Of a DNA stretch of 64,000 bases, positions 1-9,410 are shown one piece after another. The notes under the pieces were generated by a model that was given only the letters and a program-made list of their open reading frames with translations, did no database searches and was not told where the DNA came from. The DNA is from Maribacter sp. BPC-D8 (GTDB lineage: Bacteria > Bacteroidota > Bacteroidia > Flavobacteriales > Flavobacteriaceae). The position numbers and the translations under genes are program-made. Location of the stretch: contig NZ_CP128187.1 of NCBI RefSeq assembly GCF_035207705.1, positions 1,488,001 through 1,552,000 of the forward strand. Reading direction: 5' to 3'. Every line of letters starts with the position of its first letter. Positions within the stretch are counted from its first letter, which is position 1.

Positions 1-1
1 A

Positions 2-448
2 GTAAATATTGAAAATACTCAAGAACAATTTCGTCTACCAAATTCAGAATATGTTATTCTAACTCATCAAAAAGAATGGTTTTGGGTCTTTAGAAATAGA
101 AATCCATCAGAAATCATCCCTTCTAAATTGTCTGAATCAGAATTGATTACCATTGAAAACATACTAACAATTGCAATTAAAGAAAATAATGAAAATCGTT
201 CTGAAAATAAAATACTTAAAACAGATATTGAAATAAATTTAACTGATTACAAAAGACAATACGTTCCTATTATAAATACGCAAGGAGAAAAAGAAGTTTG
301 GGTTAATTTCTTTTGTGAATCATTTGCAGCAGACAAATGGCGTACGAAAACCGTACAAGTTGAAGATGGCGGGAAATGTTATTTCAATATTAAAATAAAC
401 CTGAATACAAAAGAGTATTATGACCTTGAAATAAATGGTAGTATTTAA
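2..448 (+). CDS. Hypothetical protein, 5' end outside window
   Basis: The frame is open from the window edge to a stop at 446-448, so this is the C-terminal 148 residues of a longer protein. A TTG at 128 could serve as a start, but the coding frame continues upstream of it with normal composition (it reads ...EWFWVFRNRNPSEIIPS before that point), so internal initiation is unlikely. The visible part is soluble, with no membrane segment or signal peptide, and has a WVNFFCESF stretch near the middle. I do not recognise the family. The size and style recall the small orphan proteins of toxin-immunity regions, but that is only an impression. Confidence 0.6.
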   Translation, partial: VNIENTQEQFRLPNSEYVILTHQKEWFWVFRNRNPSEIIPSKLSESELITIENILTIAIKENNENRSENKILKTDIEINLTDYKRQYVPIINTQGEKEVWVNFFCESFAADKWRTKTVQVEDGGKCYFNIKINLNTKEYYDLEINGSI

Positions 449-491
449 TAAATGGAGCCTACTTTAAATTTTAAATTCAAAGGCAACATTA

Positions 492-1271
492 CTATAAATT
501 CAACGTAAGTCCAAAACTAACATTAGATGAACGGTTATCTTCTAAAGCCGAATCAAAATTAATTACTGAGTAATTATAAAGTGCAGAAAAGCTAATTCGT
601 TTTGTTAAAGGCATTTCTGCTTTAAATTGACTTAGAATTCTATGGTTACTTATATTCTTATACAAAGGCTGAAAATAAAAAGTACCGGTGATATCTAAAT
701 TATACTTTTTAAAATTATGATTTAAAGAGACATAGCTACTGTTTCTATGATTGTAGAATTTCTGATCAGAATCATCTACAGATTCAATTTCATAAATATA
801 AGAGTTACCAAAATAGGCAAGTGAACCATTTTTTGAGAACAACTTTAAACGTAAACCAGCACCTAATAAATTTCGCTCAGATATAGTTAATTTTTGATTA
901 TTCTGATTTTGAATAAAGGCTTCAAAACGAATTACTTCAGTCAACTTTTGATTAAATCTAGCGTGTAAAAAATATGAATTCTGAAAATCTTCATCTTTAG
1001 AACGTATCAGGTTTACATTACCGATAAAGAAATAAATGCTGTTAAGGTTCTTAGATTTAAACTGAGTAGTAACATTAGAGCCTACCTGCAATATATATTC
1101 CCCATTATTATCGGTATAATTGAAAAGCAAATCGCTATTTAAAACAAACCTTAAAGAGTCGGTATGCATGCGTTTAGATTCAATATTCACCAACTGAGCC
1201 TCAACAGAAAAGCTTAAAAAGAATATAGAAATACAGCAAATTGATGTAATAAAATTTAAAGTCAATTTCAT
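492..1271 (-). CDS. DUF481-type outer-membrane beta-barrel protein
   Basis: A 259-residue protein with a clear signal peptide ending VEAQ near residue 26. It has the features of DUF481 (YdiY-like) proteins: VNIESKRMHTDSLRF at the N-terminus, alternating polar/hydrophobic beta strands throughout, and the LLGAGLRLKLF strand in the middle. It ends in a beta strand, as barrels inserted by BAM do. The likely location is the outer membrane and the transported ligand is unknown. It is transcribed alone; the large gene upstream on the same strand ends about 180 bp away. The family call is from recalled pattern, not from a search. Confidence 0.72.
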   Translation of the reverse strand: MKLTLNFITSICCISIFFLSFSVEAQLVNIESKRMHTDSLRFVLNSDLLFNYTDNNGEYILQVGSNVTTQFKSKNLNSIYFFIGNVNLIRSKDEDFQNSYFLHARFNQKLTEVIRFEAFIQNQNNQKLTISERNLLGAGLRLKLFSKNGSLAYFGNSYIYEIESVDDSDQKFYNHRNSSYVSLNHNFKKYNLDITGTFYFQPLYKNISNHRILSQFKAEMPLTKRISFSALYNYSVINFDSALEDNRSSNVSFGLTLNL

Positions 1272-1450
1272 GAACGGTGATACTTGTTACGCTTTGGATA
1301 GTCGCTTGTAATTTATTTTACAAAACTATTACTAAATACGCTCAAAGAAAAGCTTAAAAAATATCAATTGTACATCATAATGCTAAGCGTCATTTTTAAT
1401 ATCAATTATACGATTCACATATCCTCAAGGATAAAAAATGATTTCTAATA

Positions 1451-4400
1451 CTAGAAGTTAAAACCTAGACTAAATACAAACCGACCACCATCTTCCCCTT
1501 GGTAGAATCCTATATTACCAGTTAGAGCGCTAAATCCAGATATCCAGACCGATCCTCCATAATCATTATGCCATTTTGTAGAGTTATCATTATCTGACCA
1601 TACGCGACCATAATCAAACCCAGCACTTACACCCATTTGTAGCGGTATAAAATTGGTTTTAAAGCGCGTTATACCAACCCTAAGGTCTGTAATTTGGTAA
1701 AAAGCAGATTTACCGTTAAATCGTTCATTTCTATAGGCGCGTAAACTTGTGTTACCACCTATTACGGCACCATGATAAAATTCATAGGTATCACCAATAA
1801 TAGCTTCTCCGGCTAATTTAGTAGCGATTACCGCAATACCACTTGGGTGCAACGGGTATGTTAATGACACCGATGGTTTCACATAACCAAAACTGTTATC
1901 AAATCCGTTAATACTAGATTTATAACCTGCAGCGATATCAGCCGACATAGCACGACTAGGAAAAGCCGGATTATTCTGGTTTTTATACCCATACCCTACT
2001 TCACCCGAAACATATAATTGCTGCTCATACACATCATTATCTGAAGCAAATGCTTGACCAACCAAGCGTTCATCATCATTAGAAACCTCAAAAGATTCTA
2101 ATGTAGATCTAAAATAATAACTACTACTTTCACTCTTGTGAACTAGGTAAGGAGAAATCTTCCATTGTCTAATACGTACCCTATTAAAATCTCTTTCTAG
2201 GTCTGAATCATATGTTGATTCATTACCCTCACCGAAATAATTCATGGTAAAATTAGGACTCCCATATCTTGCATCGAAACCTAAATTCCAGTTATAAAAA
2301 ACTTGTGCGAATTCCGCATTATAATCTATTGCAAATCCGTTTGTGGCAAAGAAATATTCAGCACCAATGGTATGTTGCGATTTAAATGGATTATTAGCCA
2401 AACCATAAGTTGTAAAACGGTCTTTTAGTCCGATTCTAAAACCGGTATCACCATCAAAACCTATACTAGGAAAAACAATGTTCTCGTTATATTTTCTTTT
2501 CTGATAGTCATACGTATTAATGTCATAAGAATCTGTAAGCCATTTTTTTGAGTTAGCATTTACAATGGTGTTATTCTTGCTCTTAAAATCATACAGCTTC
2601 ACTCTTTTTGTGTTCTTAAAATCATAGGTATCATTTTTCTTTCCTCCTATTATCCTAATATTTATCAAATCTTTTCCATCGCCATCAACAGTAAAGGTGT
2701 CTTTACCATCTAAACCATACACCCAAATCTCTTTGGTCTGTTTTGCATTGTATGTATTCTTATAAACTATAGTGTCGTTAGAAATAGATATATCTGTTTC
2801 ACCGTTCGGTTTTCTTGTAATTAAAAAATTATCATCGTCTTCAGTTCCTACAATGACCTCAAAATTATTCAGGTATTCATAGTAAGATTTAGCAATACTT
2901 TGTAAACCATCTCTACGCGATTTTAAGTTCTTTTTAATTTCATCTATACTACCGTCTTGGGCTGCTTTTGGTAAGGTATTGAATGCCGCATCAATTGCTG
3001 AATCAGTTAAATTTTCTTGAATAAAATCTACCTGTTTCTTCCAATCGTTCCACTTCGCATTTTTTATAAAAGTTTTATCCATCGGATAACCGGAAAGATT
3101 AAACCATTTTACATTCTTTACATCTGCATCATAACTTTCCATTTTACGAAGCAACGGAAATGCGAACTTTAGCATGCCAACAATAGTTCCGTCATACTTG
3201 GGAAAAGCTTGGTCCCAATCGCGAGGTATAGCTTCATATTTCTTTTTACCGTCTTCTGTTTTAAATTGTGCCCAACGCCATTGATCTTGGTGGCGATCCC
3301 AGTTACCAACCAGCATATCAAATAAACGAGCACGAATAAAACTTGGCTCATCTACATATGAATCTTTAGACTCCATTAACTCAAAACGCAAGTTTGTAGT
3401 GCTTATAATATCATCTGGACGACCAAAAGTTTCAAAATCTTTATTCTCACCACCAGCATGCTCCTCATACATAAATAGCGCATCGCCATAATCTTCATTA
3501 TAAATACCTAATCCTTTTTGCTGAGGTACGTAATATATTTTCGGGTTTGAATGAAGCACGTCTAATGTTTCAGACAAGTCATTCATAGCAAATTGAGCAT
3601 ATGGGTGCGCCGTGGTGTAGAAATCCATCATATAACGTTCTGCAACAGTATTATCAAGGTAATCTTCAACGTAATGATTATTGATGGCATTAGTCTGTAA
3701 AAAGCGTAAGGCACTTTTACGCAATGCACGTAAGGTATACTCATTCTCATTGTCATCGATAAACCGTAATGATCTAGATTGTGTACCACCGCCCTCAGAA
3801 ATTGGTCTTACATTATTGGGCAACGCATCTATTTGTAATACCGGCGCTTCAATATCTTTACTGTAAAGATTTCTATAGTGATTGCCCCACATCCACTTAT
3901 AAAATCCCTTTTTATCAGTCTCTTCTTTTGTATAAATAGAAGCCTTTGCTGTAGTTGCATTTATTTTATTCGGATAAGACACATCGTCTAAAGAAAGGCG
4001 TTCTCTTTTTATCTTTTGGGTAAAAGCAACTTCTGATGCTCCATTTTTAATTTCAACTAAATCAACTTCGGTACTACCATCTTTATAAACGGTTAACTTA
4101 GCATACCCATTGGCACTAGACTCAAAATGCTCTTCTTTTGGCGCTCTTGCTTTGTCTGTTTTGCCTACGGCGCCACTTATAATTTGAGGAATACCATCAT
4201 CTTCTAAATATTGTAAATTTCGGTCTTTACCTGATACAAAAATTACATCATTGAACTGACTTGCAATGGTTTCTAATCGCCCTCTTAAATTTCTATTTTC
4301 TTTATTTTGATAAGATTCAGGAGTAAAGCCACCCATTTTGTTCGCCATAGAAATTTTGGTATTGCTCATTACAGGCTGGTACACCGCCACAATTACCGTT

Positions 4401-5014
4401 TTACCTTGGCTGTCTTTTAGGTCATCTTTAAACTCTGCAAAAAATTGATCTCTGCTCTTAATTTCACATTTTTGATTGATATACGGGTGATTATCCCAAT
4501 CTTCTAAAAACCATTGAGAATCGACCATTTCTAAAACGACATCATCATTTATAGTTTCTCGTTCTAACGGGCAACCATCGTTGGGCCAAAATTTAGCTTT
4601 ACTATTATCTTGCAAGAAAGATTCTAAATCATCAATACTCTGTGGTGCTCCTTTTAACCATTCATTTTCTCCGGGCATTAAAATAACGCTACCATTAAAA
4701 TCATCCCATAATTGCATTAAAGGTTTCAAATATGCTTTGGTTGCATCTTGATGCTTCTCTTTTGCAGAAAAGCCATCTTTATTAACCACGTTACCAATAA
4801 GCAGTAAAGTTGCATTGCTATCATTCTTAGAAGTCGTATTAATTTCGTTCAATACTTTCTTTGCCTCTTCTAATGAAACATTACCTACGTTAGAAGTGAT
4901 ATAGAAAGAATGAGACACCTCTTTTTTCGAATTCGATTTTAGCGCATCAGCATTTTGCGAAAAAATGGTACAGTGACCTACAAGGAATATTAAGAATATG
5001 ATTTTTGAACGCAT
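1451..5014 (-). CDS. Secreted pseudo-phosphoesterase fused to an outer-membrane barrel
   Basis: I place the start at ATG 5014 because it opens directly into a signal peptide (about 20 residues, ending IFSQ); an upstream in-frame ATG at 5068 adds 18 polar residues. This gives 1187 residues. Residues about 35-330 follow the calcineurin-like phosphoesterase layout of a large flavobacterial family, including DSQWFLEDWD near 165. A middle domain and a C-terminal surface-antigen-like barrel ending FSLGFNF follow. The metal-binding motifs are replaced: YITSNVGN (37-45), LLIGNVV (about 71-77), MPGENEW (113-119), VYQP (211-214) and VSGKDRN (260-266) stand where D, GD, GNH, HHP and GHxH are expected. 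The protein is probably not an active phosphatase and may have kept a structural or binding role. Confidence 0.8.
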   Translation of the reverse strand: MRSKIIFLIFLVGHCTIFSQNADALKSNSKKEVSHSFYITSNVGNVSLEEAKKVLNEINTTSKNDSNATLLLIGNVVNKDGFSAKEKHQDATKAYLKPLMQLWDDFNGSVILMPGENEWLKGAPQSIDDLESFLQDNSKAKFWPNDGCPLERETINDDVVLEMVDSQWFLEDWDNHPYINQKCEIKSRDQFFAEFKDDLKDSQGKTVIVAVYQPVMSNTKISMANKMGGFTPESYQNKENRNLRGRLETIASQFNDVIFVSGKDRNLQYLEDDGIPQIISGAVGKTDKARAPKEEHFESSANGYAKLTVYKDGSTEVDLVEIKNGASEVAFTQKIKRERLSLDDVSYPNKINATTAKASIYTKEETDKKGFYKWMWGNHYRNLYSKDIEAPVLQIDALPNNVRPISEGGGTQSRSLRFIDDNENEYTLRALRKSALRFLQTNAINNHYVEDYLDNTVAERYMMDFYTTAHPYAQFAMNDLSETLDVLHSNPKIYYVPQQKGLGIYNEDYGDALFMYEEHAGGENKDFETFGRPDDIISTTNLRFELMESKDSYVDEPSFIRARLFDMLVGNWDRHQDQWRWAQFKTEDGKKKYEAIPRDWDQAFPKYDGTIVGMLKFAFPLLRKMESYDADVKNVKWFNLSGYPMDKTFIKNAKWNDWKKQVDFIQENLTDSAIDAAFNTLPKAAQDGSIDEIKKNLKSRRDGLQSIAKSYYEYLNNFEVIVGTEDDDNFLITRKPNGETDISISNDTIVYKNTYNAKQTKEIWVYGLDGKDTFTVDGDGKDLINIRIIGGKKNDTYDFKNTKRVKLYDFKSKNNTIVNANSKKWLTDSYDINTYDYQKRKYNENIVFPSIGFDGDTGFRIGLKDRFTTYGLANNPFKSQHTIGAEYFFATNGFAIDYNAEFAQVFYNWNLGFDARYGSPNFTMNYFGEGNESTYDSDLERDFNRVRIRQWKISPYLVHKSESSSYYFRSTLESFEVSNDDERLVGQAFASDNDVYEQQLYVSGEVGYGYKNQNNPAFPSRAMSADIAAGYKSSINGFDNSFGYVKPSVSLTYPLHPSGIAVIATKLAGEAIIGDTYEFYHGAVIGGNTSLRAYRNERFNGKSAFYQITDLRVGITRFKTNFIPLQMGVSAGFDYGRVWSDNDNSTKWHNDYGGSVWISGFSALTGNIGFYQGEDGGRFVFSLGFNF

Positions 5015-5365
5015 GAAATAATATCTGTTTTTCTGATGGATAAAATTATAGTCTGCCGTTATCAGCATACCAACTTAGTTGACTTATTAAGTATGCTAAA
5101 CTGTATACTTATAAATAGGATCGGTATTAATTAACACTATACTACATAATATAAAATTACGCAAAAAACAGTGCTAGATTAGTATGATTGTTACGCAAAA
5201 ATAGGAAGCTCATAAATAGCAAATTAACTCTATTGGGAATTTAAGTAACCATAAAAATAAGACACACTCCTACCCTGTTATTTTGAGAAAAGGTTTGTGT
5301 ATTTTTGATGCTTCAAATGGACTGAAAATAAATTAAAAATTACCTTTTAAGATCACACTTCACCA
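5015..5365. promoter_or_regulatory. Divergent intergenic region with motif TTTAGCATAC
   Basis: This 351-bp gap separates the divergent pseudo-phosphoesterase and Nudix genes. It carries GTATGCTAAA at 5091-5100, the exact reverse complement of TTTAGCATAC at 14866-14875 before the sensor-kinase gene. It is paired with GCATAC at 5065-5070 to form an inverted repeat. On the plus strand a TATTTTTG -7-like box lies at 5300-5307 before the Nudix gene, but its TTTG partner is too close for a confident promoter. Confidence 0.4.
5196..5223 (-). promoter_or_regulatory. Predicted promoter of the pseudo-phosphoesterase gene
   Basis: Read on the minus strand, TTTG (5223-5220) and TATTTTTG (5203-5196) match the Bacteroidota -33/-7 boxes (TTTG and TAnnTTTG). 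The spacer is 16 bp, slightly short of the usual range. The start codon lies about 180 bp downstream. Confidence 0.35.
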
Positions 5366-5884
5366 ATGCAAAATTTAAAAACCCACTACCACCCAGACGT
5401 TGTGTCTTTAGATAATAAATCTATTTTCACCAGACTTGCCACAAGAAGTATTGCCGTACAGGGCGATTCTATTTTATTGCTCTATACAGAGCGTTATGAA
5501 GATTACAGTCTACCAGGCGGTGGTTTAGATGACGGTGAAGATAAAATTACAGGTATGATTCGCGAACTTAGTGAAGAAACCGGAGCGTTAGAAATAAGAA
5601 ACATCAAACCATATGGCATTTATGAGGAATATAGACCATGGCACAAGCCAGGTTTTGACATTCAACATATGATTTCTTATTGCTATACCTGCGAAATCAA
5701 TACAACACTTGGCGCCCCTAAAATGGAGCATTACGAAATTAAAAATGGCATGACCGCAAAATGGGTCAACATTTACGAAGCTATAGCCCATAACAAGAAA
5801 ACCATGCTTGAAAGTGCTAAAAAAGGGATGTCTATTGAGAGAGAGACTTTTCTCTTAGAGCTACTTGCCGAGGGTATGTCATAA
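5366..5884 (+). CDS. Nudix hydrolase
   Basis: A 172-residue cytosolic protein with a full Nudix box at residues 52-74 (G-x5-E-x7-REL-x-EE-x-G), which binds the metal that cleaves nucleoside diphosphate-X substrates. The strand before it (SILLLYTERYEDYSLPGGG) is typical of the fold. The substrate cannot be read from the sequence. The ATG at 5366 is the first start in the frame, 80 bp after a possible promoter box. The next gene follows on the same strand after about 100 bp. Confidence 0.9.
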   Translation: MQNLKTHYHPDVVSLDNKSIFTRLATRSIAVQGDSILLLYTERYEDYSLPGGGLDDGEDKITGMIRELSEETGALEIRNIKPYGIYEEYRPWHKPGFDIQHMISYCYTCEINTTLGAPKMEHYEIKNGMTAKWVNIYEAIAHNKKTMLESAKKGMSIERETFLLELLAEGMS

Positions 5885-5986
5885 GCCATGCATCAATATT
5901 TGGCATTTTATAAGCTATTAAGAAAAAATCATTATTTAGATTTTAAATCAATTATCACTACGCTTACACTAAGTAATCTCATAAAA

Positions 5987-6595
5987 ATGAAAAGTAAAAT
6001 ATTAGTCTTTATACTATTAATTATAGCTACCCAATCTTTGCTTGGGCAAAATAAGCGACAACGAAAGGCAGCCGAAACTTTTTATAAAAGCCAAAAGCTA
6101 ATAAACAACTACACGAACTCTTGGTACTGGTTATTTGGACCTTCTAATAGTCAAGAGAATAATGATAAATACAGTATTGTACATTGGGAATTGGATGATG
6201 GCGGCTGGTACTCTGGGCAGGGAAATAACAATGATTATAACGGTTATGGCATTCAACATAAGCTAGAAGAAAACAGCTATATCTTCAGTAATTGGAAGAA
6301 TACGAGCCCTAATGGAATGACCTTATCTCAAAGTTTAGATTATAGTTTTATCGGCATTTATGAAAACCAAGAAAAAAATGGATTCGGCATAACAAAGTGG
6401 TCTAACTACAAGCCTTTTAGTAATGAAAATTACCAGAATGTAATAAAGTATGTTGGGGAATATAAAGATGGAATTTGGAGCGGCTACGGAATCATTTATT
6501 TTAGAAATGGAACTTATAAATCTGGTATTTTCATTGATAGTATACTAAGCAAAGAATTACCGAAAATTGAAGTACTTGAAGCGCTAGGCTTTTAA
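5987..6595 (+). CDS. Secreted MORN-repeat protein
   Basis: I choose ATG 5987 because it opens straight into a signal peptide (MKSKILVFILLIIATQSLLGQ); the frame is also open from 5888, but the added residues have no such logic. The mature part of about 180 residues has at least two MORN-like units: FIGIYENQEKNGFGITKW and YVGEYKDGIWSGYGIIYF followed by NGTYKSGIF. MORN units form short beta hairpins used in binding membranes or partners. A strong terminator follows at 6632-6660. The function is unknown. Confidence 0.7.
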   Translation: MKSKILVFILLIIATQSLLGQNKRQRKAAETFYKSQKLINNYTNSWYWLFGPSNSQENNDKYSIVHWELDDGGWYSGQGNNNDYNGYGIQHKLEENSYIFSNWKNTSPNGMTLSQSLDYSFIGIYENQEKNGFGITKWSNYKPFSNENYQNVIKYVGEYKDGIWSGYGIIYFRNGTYKSGIFIDSILSKELPKIEVLEALGF

Positions 6596-6631
6596 AAATC
6601 GTGTTTTAATTATGAGATAAATTGTCAATAA

Positions 6632-6660
6632 AAAAGGCAGCAATATATTTGCTGCCTTTT
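6632..6660. terminator. Bidirectional intrinsic terminator
   Basis: Stem GGCAGCAA (6636-6643) pairs with TTGCTGCC (6649-6656) around a TATAT loop, flanked by A and T runs on both sides. It therefore works for the MORN gene on the plus strand and for the M48 peptidase gene converging from the minus strand. Confidence 0.85.
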
Positions 6661-6697
6661 GCTATTTTATAAGCTGTAGCTCTTTCAAATAATGAAC

Positions 6698-8191
6698 TTA
6701 TTCTATACCCTGAGCATCGCTAATAACACGATCAATAAAATCTGTGTTGATATGTAAAAGCCTAGCTAGGTTATACAATACATTGACTTCGCTATCGTCT
6801 ATATGACCATCTGCATAAGATATGATAGATAAATCTCTAAGAATATTCAGTTTTTGCATTACAGAAAGTACAATATGTAAGTCATGCGTTAGCTCTTGTA
6901 CCTCACTAATCATCTCATCTTCTGTAAGCCCTTTAATAGTCATCATACAATTAGCAAAGACTTTAGGCGCAACAATACTACTTAAAGCTTGTATTTCAGC
7001 ATCATCTACTACTCCGTCAGCATTTGATATTAAATAACCACCTAAGAACATTAAACGCTGAATTTTCTCTGAATGCTCACCTTCTTCCTCTAAGTTTTCT
7101 GGCTCCATTAACGACATTATTCGTTTAATTTCAACCTCCATAGCTTCTTCTGTAATTTCACCGATTATAGATGTATTAAAAGCAGCATAGGTTTCACTCT
7201 TATTAAAAAGCTCTAATGCTTTAATACGTAATGGACTAAATGGGTGGGTACTATACCAATCTGAAGGATCGTGATTAGCATCATTCAAAACTTCTTCTAA
7301 ATCAACAAACTGCTCTATATAAGAATTTAATTGAAAGTCTAAAGAATCTGTAGTTACACCAGAAGATAGTTTAAAGAATGTACGACCTACAGCTTCAAAA
7401 TCTTGGCAACATAACAGACCAGCTCTATCGGCACTGATTTCTGCATTTCTGTTCCATGCATATAATTTCATAGCATGTATGGGCGCCAAATCATTTTCAC
7501 CAACATCTAAAATTTGTCTTACCGGATAATCAAAATGCTCAAAAAGAACGTGTCCGATTTCATGACCTACTACAAAAATTAATTCCTCTTTAGAAAAACG
7601 CTCTAAAATACCAGAAGATAAAATGATGTATAACTTATTCTCATCTGGCGGATAGCAAGATGCATTAAACATATCGCCTTGGTATACAAAAAACTCAATG
7701 TCGGCTTTTAATTTTAAAACATTCTTACAATGCTCACCAATTTCGTGAAGCATTGGCGCAAGAGTTTTTGTCAACCTTAAACTAGATTTTAATAAGTGTT
7801 TTCTAGATTTAAACTTACCGCTATTGGTATTTACCTTTTCTAGTGTTTTTTGTATTAGTTCATCTTGCTGAAAAGCGATAACATAATCTCTATCACCATC
7901 ATAGACCAACAAATTTAAATCGATATCAGCTCTTTTATTGGTATAAATTTCTGGTTCTCCAGCTACAGTTGCCTTATGATTTAGAGCATTGATTTCTTCA
8001 ATTTTAGCAGTATATTCATTTGCTAATTCTGTAGTTACATTTTGAAAAACCACGCTCGCTTCTTGTATTTTTTCTAAATTACCAGATGCCTGTGCCTCGT
8101 TCAACTCGGTCAACATTCTTTCTTGTGCTGTATTAATAGCAGTTTGATGTTCCTTTTCTAAATCTGTTAATGTTTGTGATGTATATGACAT
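6698..8191 (-). CDS. Cytosolic M48-type zinc metallopeptidase with TerB-like C-terminus
   Basis: A 497-residue protein with no signal peptide or membrane segment. Residues 1-75 are a charged helical region, probably a coiled coil. The M48 core has HEIGH at 210-214 and the third zinc ligand in EISAD (251-255). Residues about 365-497 hold two helical repeats with ISNADGVVDDAEI and ISYADGHIDDSEV, the acidic loops of TerB/DjlA-like domains. Most M48 enzymes are membrane-bound or periplasmic, so a soluble form with a TerB-like tail is unusual. It is the last gene of a six-gene minus-strand run and lies 7 bp after the preceding gene, so co-expression is likely. The substrate is unknown. Confidence 0.82.
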   Translation of the reverse strand: MSYTSQTLTDLEKEHQTAINTAQERMLTELNEAQASGNLEKIQEASVVFQNVTTELANEYTAKIEEINALNHKATVAGEPEIYTNKRADIDLNLLVYDGDRDYVIAFQQDELIQKTLEKVNTNSGKFKSRKHLLKSSLRLTKTLAPMLHEIGEHCKNVLKLKADIEFFVYQGDMFNASCYPPDENKLYIILSSGILERFSKEELIFVVGHEIGHVLFEHFDYPVRQILDVGENDLAPIHAMKLYAWNRNAEISADRAGLLCCQDFEAVGRTFFKLSSGVTTDSLDFQLNSYIEQFVDLEEVLNDANHDPSDWYSTHPFSPLRIKALELFNKSETYAAFNTSIIGEITEEAMEVEIKRIMSLMEPENLEEEGEHSEKIQRLMFLGGYLISNADGVVDDAEIQALSSIVAPKVFANCMMTIKGLTEDEMISEVQELTHDLHIVLSVMQKLNILRDLSIISYADGHIDDSEVNVLYNLARLLHINTDFIDRVISDAQGIE

Positions 8192-8198
8192 AATATTC

Positions 8199-9368
8199 TT
8201 AGGCTTGAGTTAATAAATTTGTATTAGAAATTTTCATTAATTTCCCTTTTAAATCAAATATTCCTAAAATTTGATCATCTCCTTTTTTTGCTACAAGATT
8301 ATTACCTGGCAACTCTACATCATAGCCTTTAGCTGTTAGATAAAAATACAGGCTAAACTTATGAGGAAAAGTATATTCTGATGTTACTTTTGAAATATGA
8401 GAGCAAATGGACTCAGCTGTATTCTTAGCTTTACTATCTGCTTCTTCAGATTTAATGGTTACATAAACCATTACACCTTTAAAAGCTAAGGGCACGTAAC
8501 AGCTTTCTCCTATAGATGCAGTTGCAATTGTTGCAAAAAAGGCACCGGGATCACTTTCTACAGCAAACTTAGGTGTAGTAAAATCGCTTATATTCATTGC
8601 TTTACCAAATGCTTTTACTGCTAACGAGGTCTGTAAATATGTTTCAGATATTCCGCTTTGCGTATTTGCCCATGCCCACATCCAACTTTTTTCATTCTCT
8701 GAATACGTACCAAATATTTGAATATCAAAGACTTTATCTTCTCCGAAAGTCAATTTACCTTCAGCCATATCACAGCTCCAGTCCAACCCTTTGACCATTT
8801 CATTAAAAACTTCTTGTTTCTCTATAGATGTCACAAAAGATCGGTTGTACATTTCATTAATGTCGATTGTTTTCTCTTGAGTATTTTCAGTGGTTTCTTT
8901 TTCTGTACTCTCGGTAGATGCAGCACTAGTATTTGAATTTCCGCTTTCAGCGAAATCTTCTAATTTATCTTCTAATAAAGCAACAATTCTAGCTGTACGA
9001 TTATCTACCCTATCCGCATTGATTACCGGACTATGATCAATTTTCAAAACACCATCTTCAAAAGTTATGGCGCGCTCTTCATTATGATGATCATTTTCAT
9101 TGATAATGATTACTTTTTTTAATCCCGCTTTTAAAAGATCAACACCCATATCATCTACACAAATTGCTTTAAAAGCTTCAATTAAGGGCAGAAAATATAC
9201 TTTAGGAAACGTATCATTATACAAGTGAGAAAAACGATCTTCTTGTAATGTATCCCATTGAATCTCTATGGTTACATTATAACCTGCAGCTGCATAGATA
9301 TCAGCTTCTAATGCTGGGTATAAATCGTTTTCAAATGCTTTAATAATTCTTTTTTCTTTTAATCCCAT
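8199..9368 (-). CDS. Two-domain protein: uncharacterised N-domain plus DUF6882-like domain
   Basis: A 389-residue soluble protein. Residues 1-137 are closely related (roughly half identical by eye) to the whole 136-residue product at 11091-11501, including EDRFxHLYND, KxYFLPLI and DGVLxIDHSPxINA. A Ser/Thr/Glu-rich linker at about 138-165 follows. Residues about 175-340 resemble DUF6882, with WSCDMAEGKLTF and the SWMWAWAN strand. The gene ends 7 bp before the M48 peptidase gene. The role is unknown. The repeated N-domain suggests that the two proteins share a partner. Confidence 0.7.
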   Translation of the reverse strand: MGLKEKRIIKAFENDLYPALEADIYAAAGYNVTIEIQWDTLQEDRFSHLYNDTFPKVYFLPLIEAFKAICVDDMGVDLLKAGLKKVIIINENDHHNEERAITFEDGVLKIDHSPVINADRVDNRTARIVALLEDKLEDFAESGNSNTSAASTESTEKETTENTQEKTIDINEMYNRSFVTSIEKQEVFNEMVKGLDWSCDMAEGKLTFGEDKVFDIQIFGTYSENEKSWMWAWANTQSGISETYLQTSLAVKAFGKAMNISDFTTPKFAVESDPGAFFATIATASIGESCYVPLAFKGVMVYVTIKSEEADSKAKNTAESICSHISKVTSEYTFPHKFSLYFYLTAKGYDVELPGNNLVAKKGDDQILGIFDLKGKLMKISNTNLLTQA

Positions 9369-9410
9369 GATAGTTTAATTTTAATTATTGATAAGTGATT
9401 TTTTGTTTGT

